This document shows, piece by piece, positions 23,445-34,467 of a stretch of 64,000 bases of DNA (position 1 is its first letter; every line of letters begins with the position of its first letter). Under the pieces are notes generated by a model. That model ran no database searches, was not told the DNA's origin, and saw only the letters and a program-made list of their open reading frames with translations. This stretch comes from Glycine soja (Eukaryota; Streptophyta; Magnoliopsida; Fabales; Fabaceae), in assembly GCF_004193775.1 (NCBI RefSeq), contig NC_041012.1:9507223-9571222 (forward strand). Direction: 5' to 3'. A program made the translations under genes and the position numbers.

Positions 23445-25163
23445 ATGACTACTGGTGCTGAGAGATACCCTGATTTCTTCAAAGTCTTCCTTCCCGAGCG
23501 GCACTCTGAAAGAATGGTATTTTCTTGATTATACTTCCTGCAACTATAATACTGATATCCTCATATTACTACTTTGAATTGAATATTAATTGTAACACAT
23601 TGTATGTATAGTTATCTCTATATTGCTTTAGAAGTACTGTACCATACCAATGCAGTGCAGTTGTTGATTTCAAAACATTACCTAAGTATTGATCTTCTGC
23701 TCAGTGTGTCATAAATCATAATAAGAGGAGGCTTACACTTTTTTCTTTTCTCTCAATTGCAGCTTATACCAAATGCTTTTGTGAGGTTGCCACAGTCACA
23801 AGGAAGGATCCCTGAGGATGTAATCCTCAGAAATATAAGTGGGAGAGTGTGGCAGGTCAAAACACGCTATATCGGAGAGAAACTATATTTTGATGATGGA
23901 TGGAATGCTTTCCACGAAGAAAACTGCTTAGGACATGCAGACTTTCTTGTCTTCAAGCATGACCGAAGTAATGAGTTCAAGGTACTCATCCTTGAATCAT
24001 CAACACAGTGTCAAAAGCCTGTGGTAAAGATGGAGGAGGAGAATGAACAAGAGCAAGCAGCAGCGCAACATGCTGAGGACTGTGATATAGAGGAGGAGGA
24101 AGACAGTTCTTCCAAGGATGAGAACTATGATGACGACAGCGATGACAGTGATTTTGATGATGATGAAGAGAGTAAAGAAGAATTCGGTGCTGGATTCAAG
24201 AGTCAAAGTCATCATAGAAGAGCTTGCAAAAGTAAGTTTTAGCTTCATCTTGAAAACTAGTTTTTGGTATTTTCACATTTCTGTGTCATGAGTGCAAGAA
24301 TCAACCTTTACCTATTGCTCTGTCTTGTTTAGGGGAGACTGCATCAAGTTCCAACCCCGATGCTGAAGATCCTCTTCCAGAATATGTATTTGATCCAGAA
24401 ATGTGTATTCAGCGTGAGAATCATTTTTTTAAAGCAAAGCTCTACAGAACTAGACCCAACGAATTGGTTAGAATTCTTATCTGGTTTCTTCTATTTCTGT
24501 CCTTTTAACTTGTATCTAGATATTGGCTTTTTAGACATGAAAGCATTGTTAGACGAATGAGTCCATTTGTTTTAAGTCTTTCTTCCCATTGCTAATTGAA
24601 TTCCCTTTGGTTTGGTTTGTAAGCCCTTTTAATCTCTCTACATGTTCCTTCTTTCATCTACTGTACTTTTCACTTATTGAATGATTTGATTCCTCCCTAT
24701 TGCAGCATATTCCAGGAAATTCCATTCAAGAATTTTCCCTTACTTTTCCTGAAAATTATGTTACCCTTATATGTTGTCAACCCTGCCAGCGCAAGGTATA
24801 ATTCTAATAGTTACTTAACATTTTTGACAACTATATGTTAGGGACTATCATTTGTGTATTAATTGGGTTGTCTTGAGAATTTGAACTTACAGTTGGTTAC
24901 TTTCTTTGTTAAAACAGGACATTCCAATGAATGAATTGGGAGATTATCATCATAACTTGACACAACAGACACACATCCGCAAAAAGTATCAGGAAGTGAC
25001 AGGAAGAGTGTGTAGGTGGCAAGATCGAATATGCATCAAGGGTTGGGCAAGCTTTTCTAAAAGGAATAAGATTGAAAGAAATGATACATGCTTCTGTGAA
25101 GTAATATCAGGGGAAGACCAAGTAGTAAGAACACTTGAGGTGCATGTTGCCAGGAGGAGATGA
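23445..25163 (+). CDS. B3 domain transcription factor, REM type
   Basis: Five exons, all in phase: 23445-23516, 23763-24231, 24333-24466, 24706-24795, 24918-25163, giving 336 residues. A first B3 DNA-binding domain covers about residues 8-102 (YPDFFKVFLPERHSERM, then the LPxx-rich core ending FLVFKHDRSNEFKVLILE). A highly acidic linker follows at about 120-165 (EEEEDSSS, DDDSDDSDFDDDEES), and a second, more diverged B3 domain lies in the C-terminal third (FPENYVTLICC, WQDRICIKGWASFSK, EVHVARRR). Two B3 domains with an acidic linker is the usual layout of plant REM proteins, which bind DNA in the nucleus; targets are unknown. The start is the ATG just before TTGAERYPDFF and is well supported by the domain edge. 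An untranslated leader exon upstream is possible. Confidence 0.9.
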
Positions 25164-26114
25164 ACAACACTAATACTGCCAGTGATTTGAACTATGGACT
25201 GATTGCTTACTTTTAATTACATGCTGTAAATATTTTTTGGATAGTACTTATAATTTTCTTATGTAACCGTTTCGTCCATTTTCTCATGGAATGATAACCA
25301 TATTTATCTATAAGTTGGTTCCAATCATTTAGCTTACACTATTTCACTGCTTATCCATTTGTCTTTTTTACTTTGCTACTAATTGGACAAATATGAACGT
25401 AATTTTTATGCGCATTTGAGATTCGTGAACCAATGTTGTTAAAATTGTTTTCTTTGCTACTTGTTGGAACCAATTTAGATCGTAAGAATGGTCAAGTGTG
25501 TATAATTCCTTATTATATTTTCTACCCTCATTTTATAAAATAATGATAACAACATGTAATGCTGCTGCAACTGTGATTTTCCAGATTGCATCCATCATGA
25601 ATGGGATTGTTCTTATTGGAATTGCCATAGGATTTGTTCTTCTTTGAGTTGAAGCATCTCTGGAAGAGGCTGAGTGAGAATCTCATAAACTTTATTTGAT
25701 TAATTTATTTATTGTCTTAATATAAAACAAAATTGTATCCTTCTTCAAGTCTTTTAATAAAAGCACTGATTTCTGGTGTTTCTCTTTTAATTGTAAGTTA
25801 TGCTTAAGCCATGTATAAAGAGCAATAATATTTTTGTAATCAGTGTGCTTGCAATTATAAAATTCCAGTCTTCTATTTTCTTGCCTTTTCATATTTTCTC
25901 AGTTTGCTTTTGCTTTGTTATAATAACAAAACACAAATGAAAACCAGAAATTTTGCAACAAGAGACAAAAAAAGAAAACCTTATGAATGCAACCAACAAA
26001 CCAAACTCTCAATTGATACGCAGAAACATCCTTATAATTTAGAAGTCCAATACCAGCAGTCTGTCGTATGAAATTTATCGGAATTTATGAAGCAGTCATG
26101 AACTGAAGATTGTG
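25164..26114. other. 3' flank of the B3 gene, petM-like pseudogene and spacer
   Basis: Apart from the petM-like relic at 25561-25677 (separate entry), this stretch is AT-rich spacer. Nothing else recognisable is present. Confidence 0.5.
25561..25677 (+). pseudogene. petM-like pseudogene fragment (cytochrome b6f subunit 7)
   Basis: One frame reads IASIMNGIVLIGIAIG then FVLL, an in-frame TGA at 25645-25647, then VEASLEEAE and a second TGA at 25675-25677. From memory, nuclear-encoded PetM of plants ends with a short hydrophobic helix of the type MNGxxLxGVAxGFVLLRIEASVEEAE. The first stop sits where arginine is expected, and CGA to TGA is a single transition. No transit-peptide region is readable upstream, so this is a 3' fragment. 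PetM is a small subunit of the chloroplast cytochrome b6f complex. Confidence 0.6.
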
Positions 26115-26222
26115 CTTCAGAATCATTTGGATGGTTATAACTGGTGAAGATAATAACAGAATGACCATGAAAACGAAGACACGGCAAATAGTAATACTAG
26201 GAATGAAGTCCACTTAGGAAGT
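26115..26222 (+). pseudogene. Decayed duplicate of part of BMS1 exon 7
   Basis: GTTATAACTGGTGAAGATAA followed by TAACA(G/A)AATG matches BMS1 exon 7 (from about 14045) almost base for base, and GCAAATAGTAAT followed by AATGAAGTCCA matches the later part of the same exon (about 14166-14200). About 75 bp of the exon between the two blocks is missing, and the order of a CAGAATCAT block near the start also differs. The copy lies about 6.6 kb beyond the BMS1 stop codon in the same orientation. It cannot encode a working protein. Confidence 0.75.
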
Positions 26223-26379
26223 CCCACATCACCAAAAAATTTAAGTACCAACAAAATAAATATCAAGAAATTTGAGGACTAAAAACACATAGTTTATCCT
26301 AAAATTTATTAAAAAAATATGAAATTGTGAGAGAAACTTATTTATAAGTAGTGAAATTCACAGAATTTTGTACGGAGGA

Positions 26380-29070
26380 TGGAGTGTGAGAGCTCAGCTA
26401 GGGTTTTGGAGGAGGAGTCTGAACAGGAGGAGGATTTGCTGCAACATAGCCGCGTGATGGAGAAACGGAAGGCTGATGAAAATAAGATCAAGGCTGATCG
26501 ATGATGATGAGTGGCTGAAAGGGTTATCTTTTGAAATGCCTGAAGTTGCAGCGGAATAAAGTCTTGGGAACGTGGGTCCATTTCAAAGTTATTGAGTTAA
26601 AGCTGACGAGGGACTAGACTTCGAAAGACACTATTAAGATCGTAGACATGCCAAAAAATTATTACTTGGTGCAATTTAAGAGATTGGAAGATTTCAAGCA
26701 TCCTATCTTTGAAGGGCCATTGATCCTGGTGGTGCATTATCTTCTAGTACAGAGATGGAAATCAGGCTTCATGTAGAAAGTGAAGGGAAAATAGGAAGGT
26801 TGCGGTTTGGGTGAAGGTCCATGACTTGTTCATCGTACTCTAATGAAAACTTCTTATGGAAAGTGGTAAGTACGTTAGCGACCATGCTAAAGATTGACTG
26901 GGTTACGTCCATTCATTCACGGGGTAGGTTTGCCCAGATTTGTGTTGAATTAGATCTCGACAAACCTCGATCTTATCCCAAAATTCATTGCAAGAGGTCA
27001 TGTTATTTCACTGAAGTATGAGGGTCTCCATGCAATATGCCTTCACTGTGGAAAGTATAGCCACAAGGAAGCAACCTGTTTTGAAAAGCAAAAACTAGAA
27101 GGTGGCTTTGGTATACACATGAAGGTTCAACCACCAAGTAAGGGGGTGATGACTGAGAATGAATCATCAATGATGACGGATGGTAGCATCGTCCCTATGA
27201 TTCTTATGCAGGAGGACGTTGGGCCGGGGAACCCTAGATTTGAATCACATGGGTTGAGAATACACCAACGGAATCCAAGGGTCAACATGCCTCTCTCACT
27301 TTATGGGCCTTGGATGCTAGTTAACAAAGGTAACCGTTTTGGGAATAGAGGAAAATCATCCAATCAGGGAAAAAAGTTAATCATTGGTTAAATAAACACA
27401 TAAACATCTCTCTTAGTACTAATGAGTTGCTCAAAGATCCAGAGAAAGAAAGAAAATGAAAAAATATGCTGAGGCAAGTAAGATTACTTATTTTTAAGAG
27501 GTGAGTAAAATATTTATCTTTCAAAATGTCTATGGTATATTTCTTGAAAAGTATAACTTTTCGGTTCTTGATAGGAAAAATTATATCAAAGCTAATAAAT
27601 GTAATTCGGTGGTTTTGTGATTGTCCTCAAATTTTGGTGATGGTGCTTGTCATTTTTGTGTGTAAGATGAATAACGTGGAGGTGATTGGTGATTTGATGT
27701 TAATAAATTTCCGTGATTATTATAACTTGATTGTGAATTATGTACGTGTTTGTAGGTATTATTTATTTCATAGATTGTTAATTATATAATGTTGTGGTAT
27801 GATTTTCTGAATTATTATTGAGCGCATAAAATTAACGAATTATTTGATAATCATGTGAGAGTCGATCATTAAGTTTTGAGAAGGAATGATGGTAAACGTT
27901 CTATTATTAGAATATGATAATATATATCTCAATCTAGGATGAGAATAGATTCTGAATATCTTCATCTATGATGGAAAAGTCATTGGGATGTCATTATCAT
28001 TGCATGGATATGAGCTCATAGGCATTTTGAAGAATTTAAATTCACATTGATTCTAAGAACCAAAGAGTTGAGTCTTGTTGTGTCTAAGATATTGATTTGA
28101 ATGTTTTAAGATGTTAATGTTATTTATTAAAATATTTATTGAAGGCTGCTTTAATATCTTAAAATTTTATTATGAGTATCATGGTTGAACTTTCAAAATT
28201 ACTATGTCAATTGAGAACAACATTGTTTTTGAATTTTTTGTAGAACTTATTTTATTAACTGAGATTATATCTCATTAGAAGTATTGTTTTCATAACACAA
28301 GGAAGAAGTTGTTAGAATGGAGACATGAAGACTTAATCTTCTTTAAGTTAATTTTGTTATATTGTTAATGTTCGTTAGATGTCCATATTTGAGAATATTG
28401 TACTTTGTAAGAATTTAATTTTATTTATAATATTTGAGGTATTTTAGATAATTGTAATTTAAAAAAATTATATTATTTAACTATTAAATAATGTTTTTAT
28501 TATGAGAATTTTATCGTAATGCCCTGTGTTACAGTATGACTGTTATTCACATAAAGAAAAATAGGGTGGATGTACTTCAAAGCGAGCAAGAAGAATGGAT
28601 ATCCAAGGTAGATGATCTTGAAGCCTATATTAGTGCCTTCTTCAAGAAGTTATTCACTGATGATGGTCAATATACCTCGTTTTGTTTCACTGCCTCTTTC
28701 CCCAGACTTGAGGCTCATGAGTTATTGGCGATTGGTAAGTAGTTAAAGTCGATGGAAATCCAACAGACCATTCTCACGAGATGAGGAGCTATAAAGCTCC
28801 TAGTTCGGATGGGTTACAAGCATTCTTTTAGCAGTCCCAATGGGATCGATGTGGTGGGTGAGGACTTGTGCCAACTTGTGAAAAGCATATTCCAAGAGCC
28901 TCACAAGGTGGAACAAGCCAATGACACCCTTACTACCCATATTCTGAAGGGGAAAACGTATCCAAGCTTAGGGATTTTTTACTAATTGGTTTATGTAATG
29001 TAACCTATAAGATAATTATAAGATCCTTGCCCAGAGGCTGCGTTTGGTGATGGAGAAGTTAGTGAATCCC
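26380..29070 (+). mobile_element. L1-type LINE relic (gag-like and reverse transcriptase remnants)
   Basis: About 26640-27390 reads, across frameshifts, as the DUF4283/zinc-knuckle ORF1 of plant L1 elements: GRFAQICVELDLDKP, then a CCHC zinc knuckle CLHCGKYSHKEATC at 27038-27079. About 28536-29070 holds reverse-transcriptase-region fragments (YKAPSSDGLQAFF, then a degraded stretch aligning with the IGLCNVTYKII region). Between them, 27400-28530 is AT-rich and unrecognisable. Stops and frameshifts are numerous, so the element is dead. Both ends are approximate. Confidence 0.7.
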
Positions 29071-29090
29071 CTACATGTTTATGTATGAGT

Positions 29091-29355
29091 GTGTGCATGC
29101 TTGCAAGTATATTCATAGATATCTATTAAAAAAATAAATTAAATTGAAAACAAATAAATTTAAAGCGTATTGTTATATTAAAACAAATATTTTTAAAACG
29201 TATATTTATACTAAAATTACATGATTTTGAATTTTTATATTTATACTAAAATTATATTAGAGCAACTTAAATTTGTATATAATTAAAGTTATTTAAGTAA
29301 TTTCATATTATAGGTACATGTAAGTTTGAGTTATTATTTACTCATGTTCCAAGAA
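29091..29355 (+). repeat. Dispersed direct repeat, copy A
   Basis: Shares with 32966-33155 the ordered blocks AAGTATATTCATA, ATATCTATTAAAAAAA, ATTGAAAACAAATAAATTT, AATTAAAGTTATTTAAGTAA and AGGTACAT followed by AAGTTTGAGTTATTA. Copy A has about 75 bp of extra AT-rich sequence in the middle. No coding capacity and no terminal repeats that I can see; it may be a fragment of a larger element. Confidence 0.75.
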
Positions 29356-31540
29356 CAATCAAGTAGAGTACAAATTATTTTATTTATTTTTATAATCTCT
29401 AATTGTTATACTTAACCCAAATTAAAAGATGAATCAAACAAAAGTTGAGGACTTACAAATGAAATAATATTTTTACATTATATATATCAGTCATTTAAAA
29501 TCATAATCAATGTCATTTATAAAAATAATCACCATTTTTGTTTTATACATGCACACTCATCGCATTATGCTGCCATCTTTAAAAAAACAACAACACAAGA
29601 AATCAATCTTAACATTATTGTAGTGGAGGATGCATAAAGAATTTTTCTTTAAAGTGACATGTGACAAATGAAAAGAGACAAAAATCATTACCTGATGAGA
29701 ACACCAATTGTTACACATGTGAAATAGGAAAAAAATTATAAAGCAATATAAAAGAAAGTGAAAAATGAAGGAGACAAAACAAAATGAAGGACAATACAAA
29801 TTAAATGGTAGCAAGAGAAAGGAAGCAAAACACATAAATGGATGGATAAAAAATACATTTAAAATGTTATTTAATTTAATTTAAATAATTAATAAATAAT
29901 CAAACCGAAAAGATAAACAATCCTAATTACATATATTTGATTTAAATATTTAGAATTGAATATTTATCTGTTAGATTATTGTAATTGACTAATAACAGAT
30001 AAATTCTGTAACATTAATAATTTTTTCATTAATTAGTGATAATACATTTTTCAACAAATAAATATATTCAAAACTTTTTATCAGAAAAATCATTATTAAG
30101 AATTTATATATGAAAATATATTTAAATTTTATAATGTAAATTTAATCATACAAAATTAATATCTAAAAAATATATTAACCGTGTTAACTTTTGTTAAATT
30201 TTTTATATAGAAGTATAAATTAAGTATAAAAAATTGTAATTAATTTTAAATATAGAGATATATAATCACAAACAATTAATTACTATTAGTCTTATCTATG
30301 TAAATATTAAATTCCCACTTTATTCTTAATTTGGGCGCGTACAATTTGCTGAATAAGATTATTATTAATTTTTTTAATTGACCATTAAAAAAATAAAAAA
30401 TAATATAGTATATTTTTTAATTCTTTATCCTATAAATATAATTTTTATAATTAATACGATTTTATAACTTAACATTAAATATAGAAAAATACCATATTCA
30501 AATCATACCCAATTCTTTTTGTCAACAAAGTTTAATTTTTAAGAATTTCCAAAGTTTAATTTTTTGAATAATTAAATATTTTACATATCAATTTATATTT
30601 TCATTTATTAATTTTTTTTTATTTTATTAACATAAACTATTAAACTATTTTATAAAGTCTATTTTGTATTTTTTTTAAGTTTACCTATTTAGAGACTCAA
30701 AATAACTAATTAGAAATTTATATATCATATTTAACAATTAATTAATTAGCATTCAATTACTAATTATGTGCTAATAATATTTAATTAAAATAATCAATTA
30801 CACTTTATTTGTATTAATTTACATCCAAGAATTTGATGCACACCAACTTTCTATTCTTTTTTTTTTAAAAAAAATATTATTCAGATAAAGATTTTAATTT
30901 TTTTATATTATTAGTCATAATACAAAATAATATATTAAATAAAATCAATTGATCATTTGTCAAATATATTTATTTTTAATTTTTTTATGTAATTCTAAAA
31001 ATTGACAATTAACTTTAAATGTTGAGATATATATCTGAATAAAAATTAATTTCATTTAATTTATCTTAATCTCATTTAATTTCTCTTTTTTTTTTCAATC
31101 TTACATATCTTCTCATAACTCTTCATACTTACCCATATTTCCACTTTTATATTTTTGTAAACAATAAGTTTTTAATATAATATGGACAAGTCTTTCCACG
31201 ACCACTAGGGTCAAGCAAGGGAAACTCACAAATTGATTATTGCATTTAAATTAATGCACGCTACTTCATATTTAAATTTGTTCATGTGTGCTTCATATGT
31301 ATAAAGATATTGCAAAAAATTTGGGGAGGTCATGGCCCAAATTTAATTAAAAACATCTTTCCTTATTAAAAAAATAAAAGTCTTATCACAATCAAATCCC
31401 ACTGGACCGCAACGATTAAAAGGAAAAAAATTATAACATACAAAATAGCTCCGATCGCAAATATAAATTATTTGTGGAATTCCCTTTTCACTAAATTTAT
31501 TGTTTTATTCCTCTCTTGGTTCTCTTGCAAAAGCAAATCA
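29356..31540. other. Intergenic, extremely AT-rich
   Basis: About 2.2 kb of AT-rich low-complexity DNA with no recognisable gene. The last few hundred bases are the 5' flank of the SKP1-like gene. Confidence 0.6.
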
Positions 31541-32338
31541 ATGGCAAAAGAATCGGGATCATCCAAGATTGAAATGTTAGAGATTAGCAATGAAGCAATG
31601 GCAGAAGCACAATCATCCAAGATTGAAATGTTAGAGATTAACAATGAAGCAATGGCAGAAGCACAATCATCCAAGACGGTAACAATGAAGCCCGCGGAGG
31701 CAGAAGAATCCAAGACGGAAACACAGAAAATCACCGACGAAGAATCAAAGAACGTTCCGATTGCGGCTACAGAAGAAGAATCGAAGAAGCTTTCGATCAC
31801 TAAGGTAGAAGAATCGAAGAATGCCGCAACCGCAACAACCGAGGGAGAGAAAGAAGAAGCGAAGGTTTCGCTAAAGACCTTAGACGGTGTCACCTTTGAG
31901 GTGGAAGCGTGGATCGCGAAGGAGATGGAGACGGTGCAGGCCTACATCGATGACACCTCCGCCGACACCTCCGCCGCCATCGCAATTCCGCTCCACAACG
32001 TTGCCGGCCGCGAACTCGCCCGGATGGTGGAGTACTGCAAGGAGCACCGCCGTGCCTCCGTCTCCGCCGGCAACCTGAAGGAGTTCGAGGAGCGGTTCGC
32101 GGCGGCGCTGAACCTCTACGAGATGAAGGATCTGATCATCGCTGCGAATTACCTCAACACGAAGAAGCTCCTCGAGTCTCTGAGTCGTTGCATTGCTAAA
32201 GCCATCAAGAACAAGAGCGTGGAGTTCGTGAGGGATTATTTTGGGGTTACGAACGATTACACGACGGAGGAAGAGGCGCAGTATCGCGAAACGAACGCCT
32301 GGGCCTTTCGGAACGTCGATGAGGATTCAAGGAATTAG
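31541..32338 (+). CDS. SKP1-like protein with long N-terminal extension
   Basis: A single intronless frame of 265 residues. Residues about 109-265 match the SKP1 family: VSLKTLDGVTFEVEAWIA (Skp1 POZ fold start), IPLHNVAGRELARMVEYCK, then AALNLYEMKDLIIAANYLN (the family's DLILAANYLNI block) and the C-terminal NDYTTEEEAQYRETNAWAF. SKP1 bridges CUL1 and F-box proteins in SCF ubiquitin ligases. Typical plant SKP1-like proteins are about 150-180 residues; here about 105 extra charged residues precede the domain. They begin with an 18-residue unit (SSKIEMLEISNEAMAEAQ) present twice. The usual 'DD' acidic loop after the first helix is altered (DDTSADTSAA). ATG at 31541 is the first in frame. The C-terminal half is notably GC-rich compared with its surroundings. 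Confidence 0.88.
   Translation: MAKESGSSKIEMLEISNEAMAEAQSSKIEMLEINNEAMAEAQSSKTVTMKPAEAEESKTETQKITDEESKNVPIAATEEESKKLSITKVEESKNAATATTEGEKEEAKVSLKTLDGVTFEVEAWIAKEMETVQAYIDDTSADTSAAIAIPLHNVAGRELARMVEYCKEHRRASVSAGNLKEFEERFAAALNLYEMKDLIIAANYLNTKKLLESLSRCIAKAIKNKSVEFVRDYFGVTNDYTTEEEAQYRETNAWAFRNVDEDSRN
31559..31666 (+). repeat. 54-bp tandem duplication inside the SKP1-like gene
   Basis: Two head-to-tail 54-bp units (31559-31612 and 31613-31666) differ at one base (AGC versus AAC, Ser to Asn). The length is a multiple of three, so the frame is kept and 18 residues are repeated. Near identity suggests a recent event. Confidence 0.95.
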
Positions 32339-32965
32339 GGTTTTGGTGGTTAAAATATTGAGATTATAGATTGAAGTTTATCTTTAAAATTAGGGGTTTA
32401 GTGGTGAAAATACTGAGATTATTATAGATTAAAATTTATCATCTTCGCAATTCGCAATATATAGTAGACAACATGAACTTTTCGTGATTCTTTAGAAGGA
32501 ATAAATAGTCCTTTTTTTCATTACTGTTGATTTTTTAATTTTTTTTTTTACAAATGCTTACAAGTGTTGTTGGGAAATAAAGAAATAAAAATAGAGATTT
32601 TATTGAAATATTTAAAATTGTATTATTAATGATTTTTTTTTGTTCTTTTATGATTTTTACATTACATTTGGTTAATTATATGGATTCACTTCATTTTTTC
32701 ATCTCTATTTCTTTGATTTCATAAGCTTGTAAGTAATAAATAAAATGGAGATGATGAATAATTTGTGAAAAGTGATATTTATTATCTTAGAAGCGGAACA
32801 GGGGCCTTCTTTGACTGTATAGATTTCTTTACCTATTAGCTTTGGCCTATCTTAGGTTTACATTTTGCAAATTCTTATATTATTATAATATTTGATATAT
32901 TTGTAATGTTTTTTATTTTATATATATATATATCTCTTTATGTTCGTGCATGTGTATGCATGAAT
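32339..32965. other. 3' flank of the SKP1-like gene
   Basis: AT-rich sequence. A short imperfect repeat of TTTTAGTGGTTAAAATATTGAGATTAT type occurs twice near 32340-32430. No gene seen. Confidence 0.55.
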
Positions 32966-33155
32966 GCGTGCATGCTGGTAAGTATATTCATAAATATCTA
33001 TTAAAAAAATTAAAAAAAATAAATAAATTGAAAACAAATAAATTTGAAGCATATTGTATTAGAACAACTTAAACTTATATATAATTAAAGTTATTTAAGT
33101 AATTTCATATTACAGGTACATATAAGTTTGAGTTATTAGCTAATCATGTGTCAAA
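32966..33155 (+). repeat. Dispersed direct repeat, copy B
   Basis: Second copy of the repeat at 29091-29355, same orientation, shorter by the central insertion. Together the copies bracket the SKP1-like gene about 3.9 kb apart. Confidence 0.75.
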
Positions 33156-33189
33156 AATAATGTTTAATCCTCCCCACCTACAACTAGTG

Positions 33190-34467
33190 ATAAGTTTAAT
33201 AGTGGTTCTGAACAACTTCAAGCAACTATGATATGGTGGATTTGGAATCCAAAGTTCACATCACTCAACGCAACATTTTTATTGACCAATGCCAAAGAGA
33301 AAGCACAGAGCATTTTCATCCATTTATGGCCTGCAAGAACAATAATTCTTCGGTTGTTTCGCCTGACAGAGAATTGGACGAAAATGTGGTGAAGAGAAAT
33401 GATTTTTCTGAATGTGATACTAAAGTAGATGCAACAGGCAGCTAATTTGGTTTGTAAAGAGAAAGAACCCATGCCCACTATGTACAGTGAATGCAAGAAC
33501 CCATAACTCGCTATCCAAGATGCTTGTGATAAGACAAGTATGCTTGTGATAAGACAAGTATGCTTGCATACAATCTCATAGGTCATATGTTGGAAGAGTT
33601 TGTCATGATTGAATGCCTAGATTTAAACTTGAGCAAGAGTTTATACCTCAGTGGAAATAATCGGATTGAAGATGTTGAAGGTATTCAAAGTTTCTGCTAT
33701 CTTACCTATTTTAACCAAAACATATAATATATACTACACTATTTCTACCAATTTATTGCTACTACATATTGTATTAAATGCAAGAGGGGTGAAGCAATGA
33801 AGATTAGTGATCACCTTGCTTTTCATTTTTAACTTTTACCGTGTGCCTTTTTTTCTCGTATTTTTAGCTGAAAATGAAATGAGATTTTGGAATAGTTATA
33901 TAATGACAAAATAACAAAACAAATTATGTTTTTACTAGTCTGCCTTGTGCACTGGTTTAATTTATTGTGAATAACATCTTGCTAGTGTTTTGGCACACAT
34001 TTATCAACTATGAATATAGAGATTTGATAAGTTACATCCGATACTGCTAGGATAATTGTGCAATCTAAATTGATTACTCTGTTCTATTACATGCAGCAAA
34101 GAAGAGCAGTCATCATCTGGGAAACATGCAAGAGATTTTGTTCAAGTAATTGAAGAGCTGATTCCTTCCTTTCCAGATAGGCATATGTTACTTTCCTCAA
34201 ATATGGTGGCATAACTAAAGGTGGTGTATGTAATGTGCATGATTTTATTTTTCTAGTTAACCCTTTTAGTTGAAAACTTCTAACTTGCTTTATAAATTTG
34301 CATCGTGTGGAGTACCACTCAGATTCAAAGCAAATATATTAGATGATTACTTGGCCATATGAGAGCATAGTAAACAAGCCAAAGTTATGTCTGTTAAGTA
34401 TGAGTAACTCTTTTGTTTTGGATTCTGCAGTAGCATGGAAAGATTGAAGTTGCTGATGGGCTTATGA
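33190..34467 (+). pseudogene. Broken gene fragment of unknown family, intron structure retained
   Basis: Coding-like blocks with splice-like borders: about 33230-33680 (ending MLEEFVMIECLDLNLSKSLY, then GNNRIEDVE), about 34105-34183 (EEQSSSGKHARDFVQVIEEL, then IPSFPD) and 34434-34467 (SMERLKLLMGL, TGA). Together they read like the C-terminal part of a plant protein that I cannot name. Damage is visible: a perfect 20-bp tandem duplication at 33521-33560 shifts the frame, a TAA interrupts the frame just before it, and the third block's donor site is GC rather than GT. The separate 70-codon frame at 33233-33445 may be an upstream piece. Whether any transcript is made is unknown. Confidence 0.5.

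Noticed and set aside
23757..24242. Single-exon 161-residue protein
   Set aside because: It is exon 2 of the B3 gene read into introns on both sides; splice sites at 23762 and 24232 join it to the other exons in phase.
31468..31893. 141-codon minus-strand frame opposite the SKP1-like gene
   Set aside because: It is an antisense shadow: its repeated ISILDDCASAIASLL pattern is the reverse reading of the 54-bp duplication.
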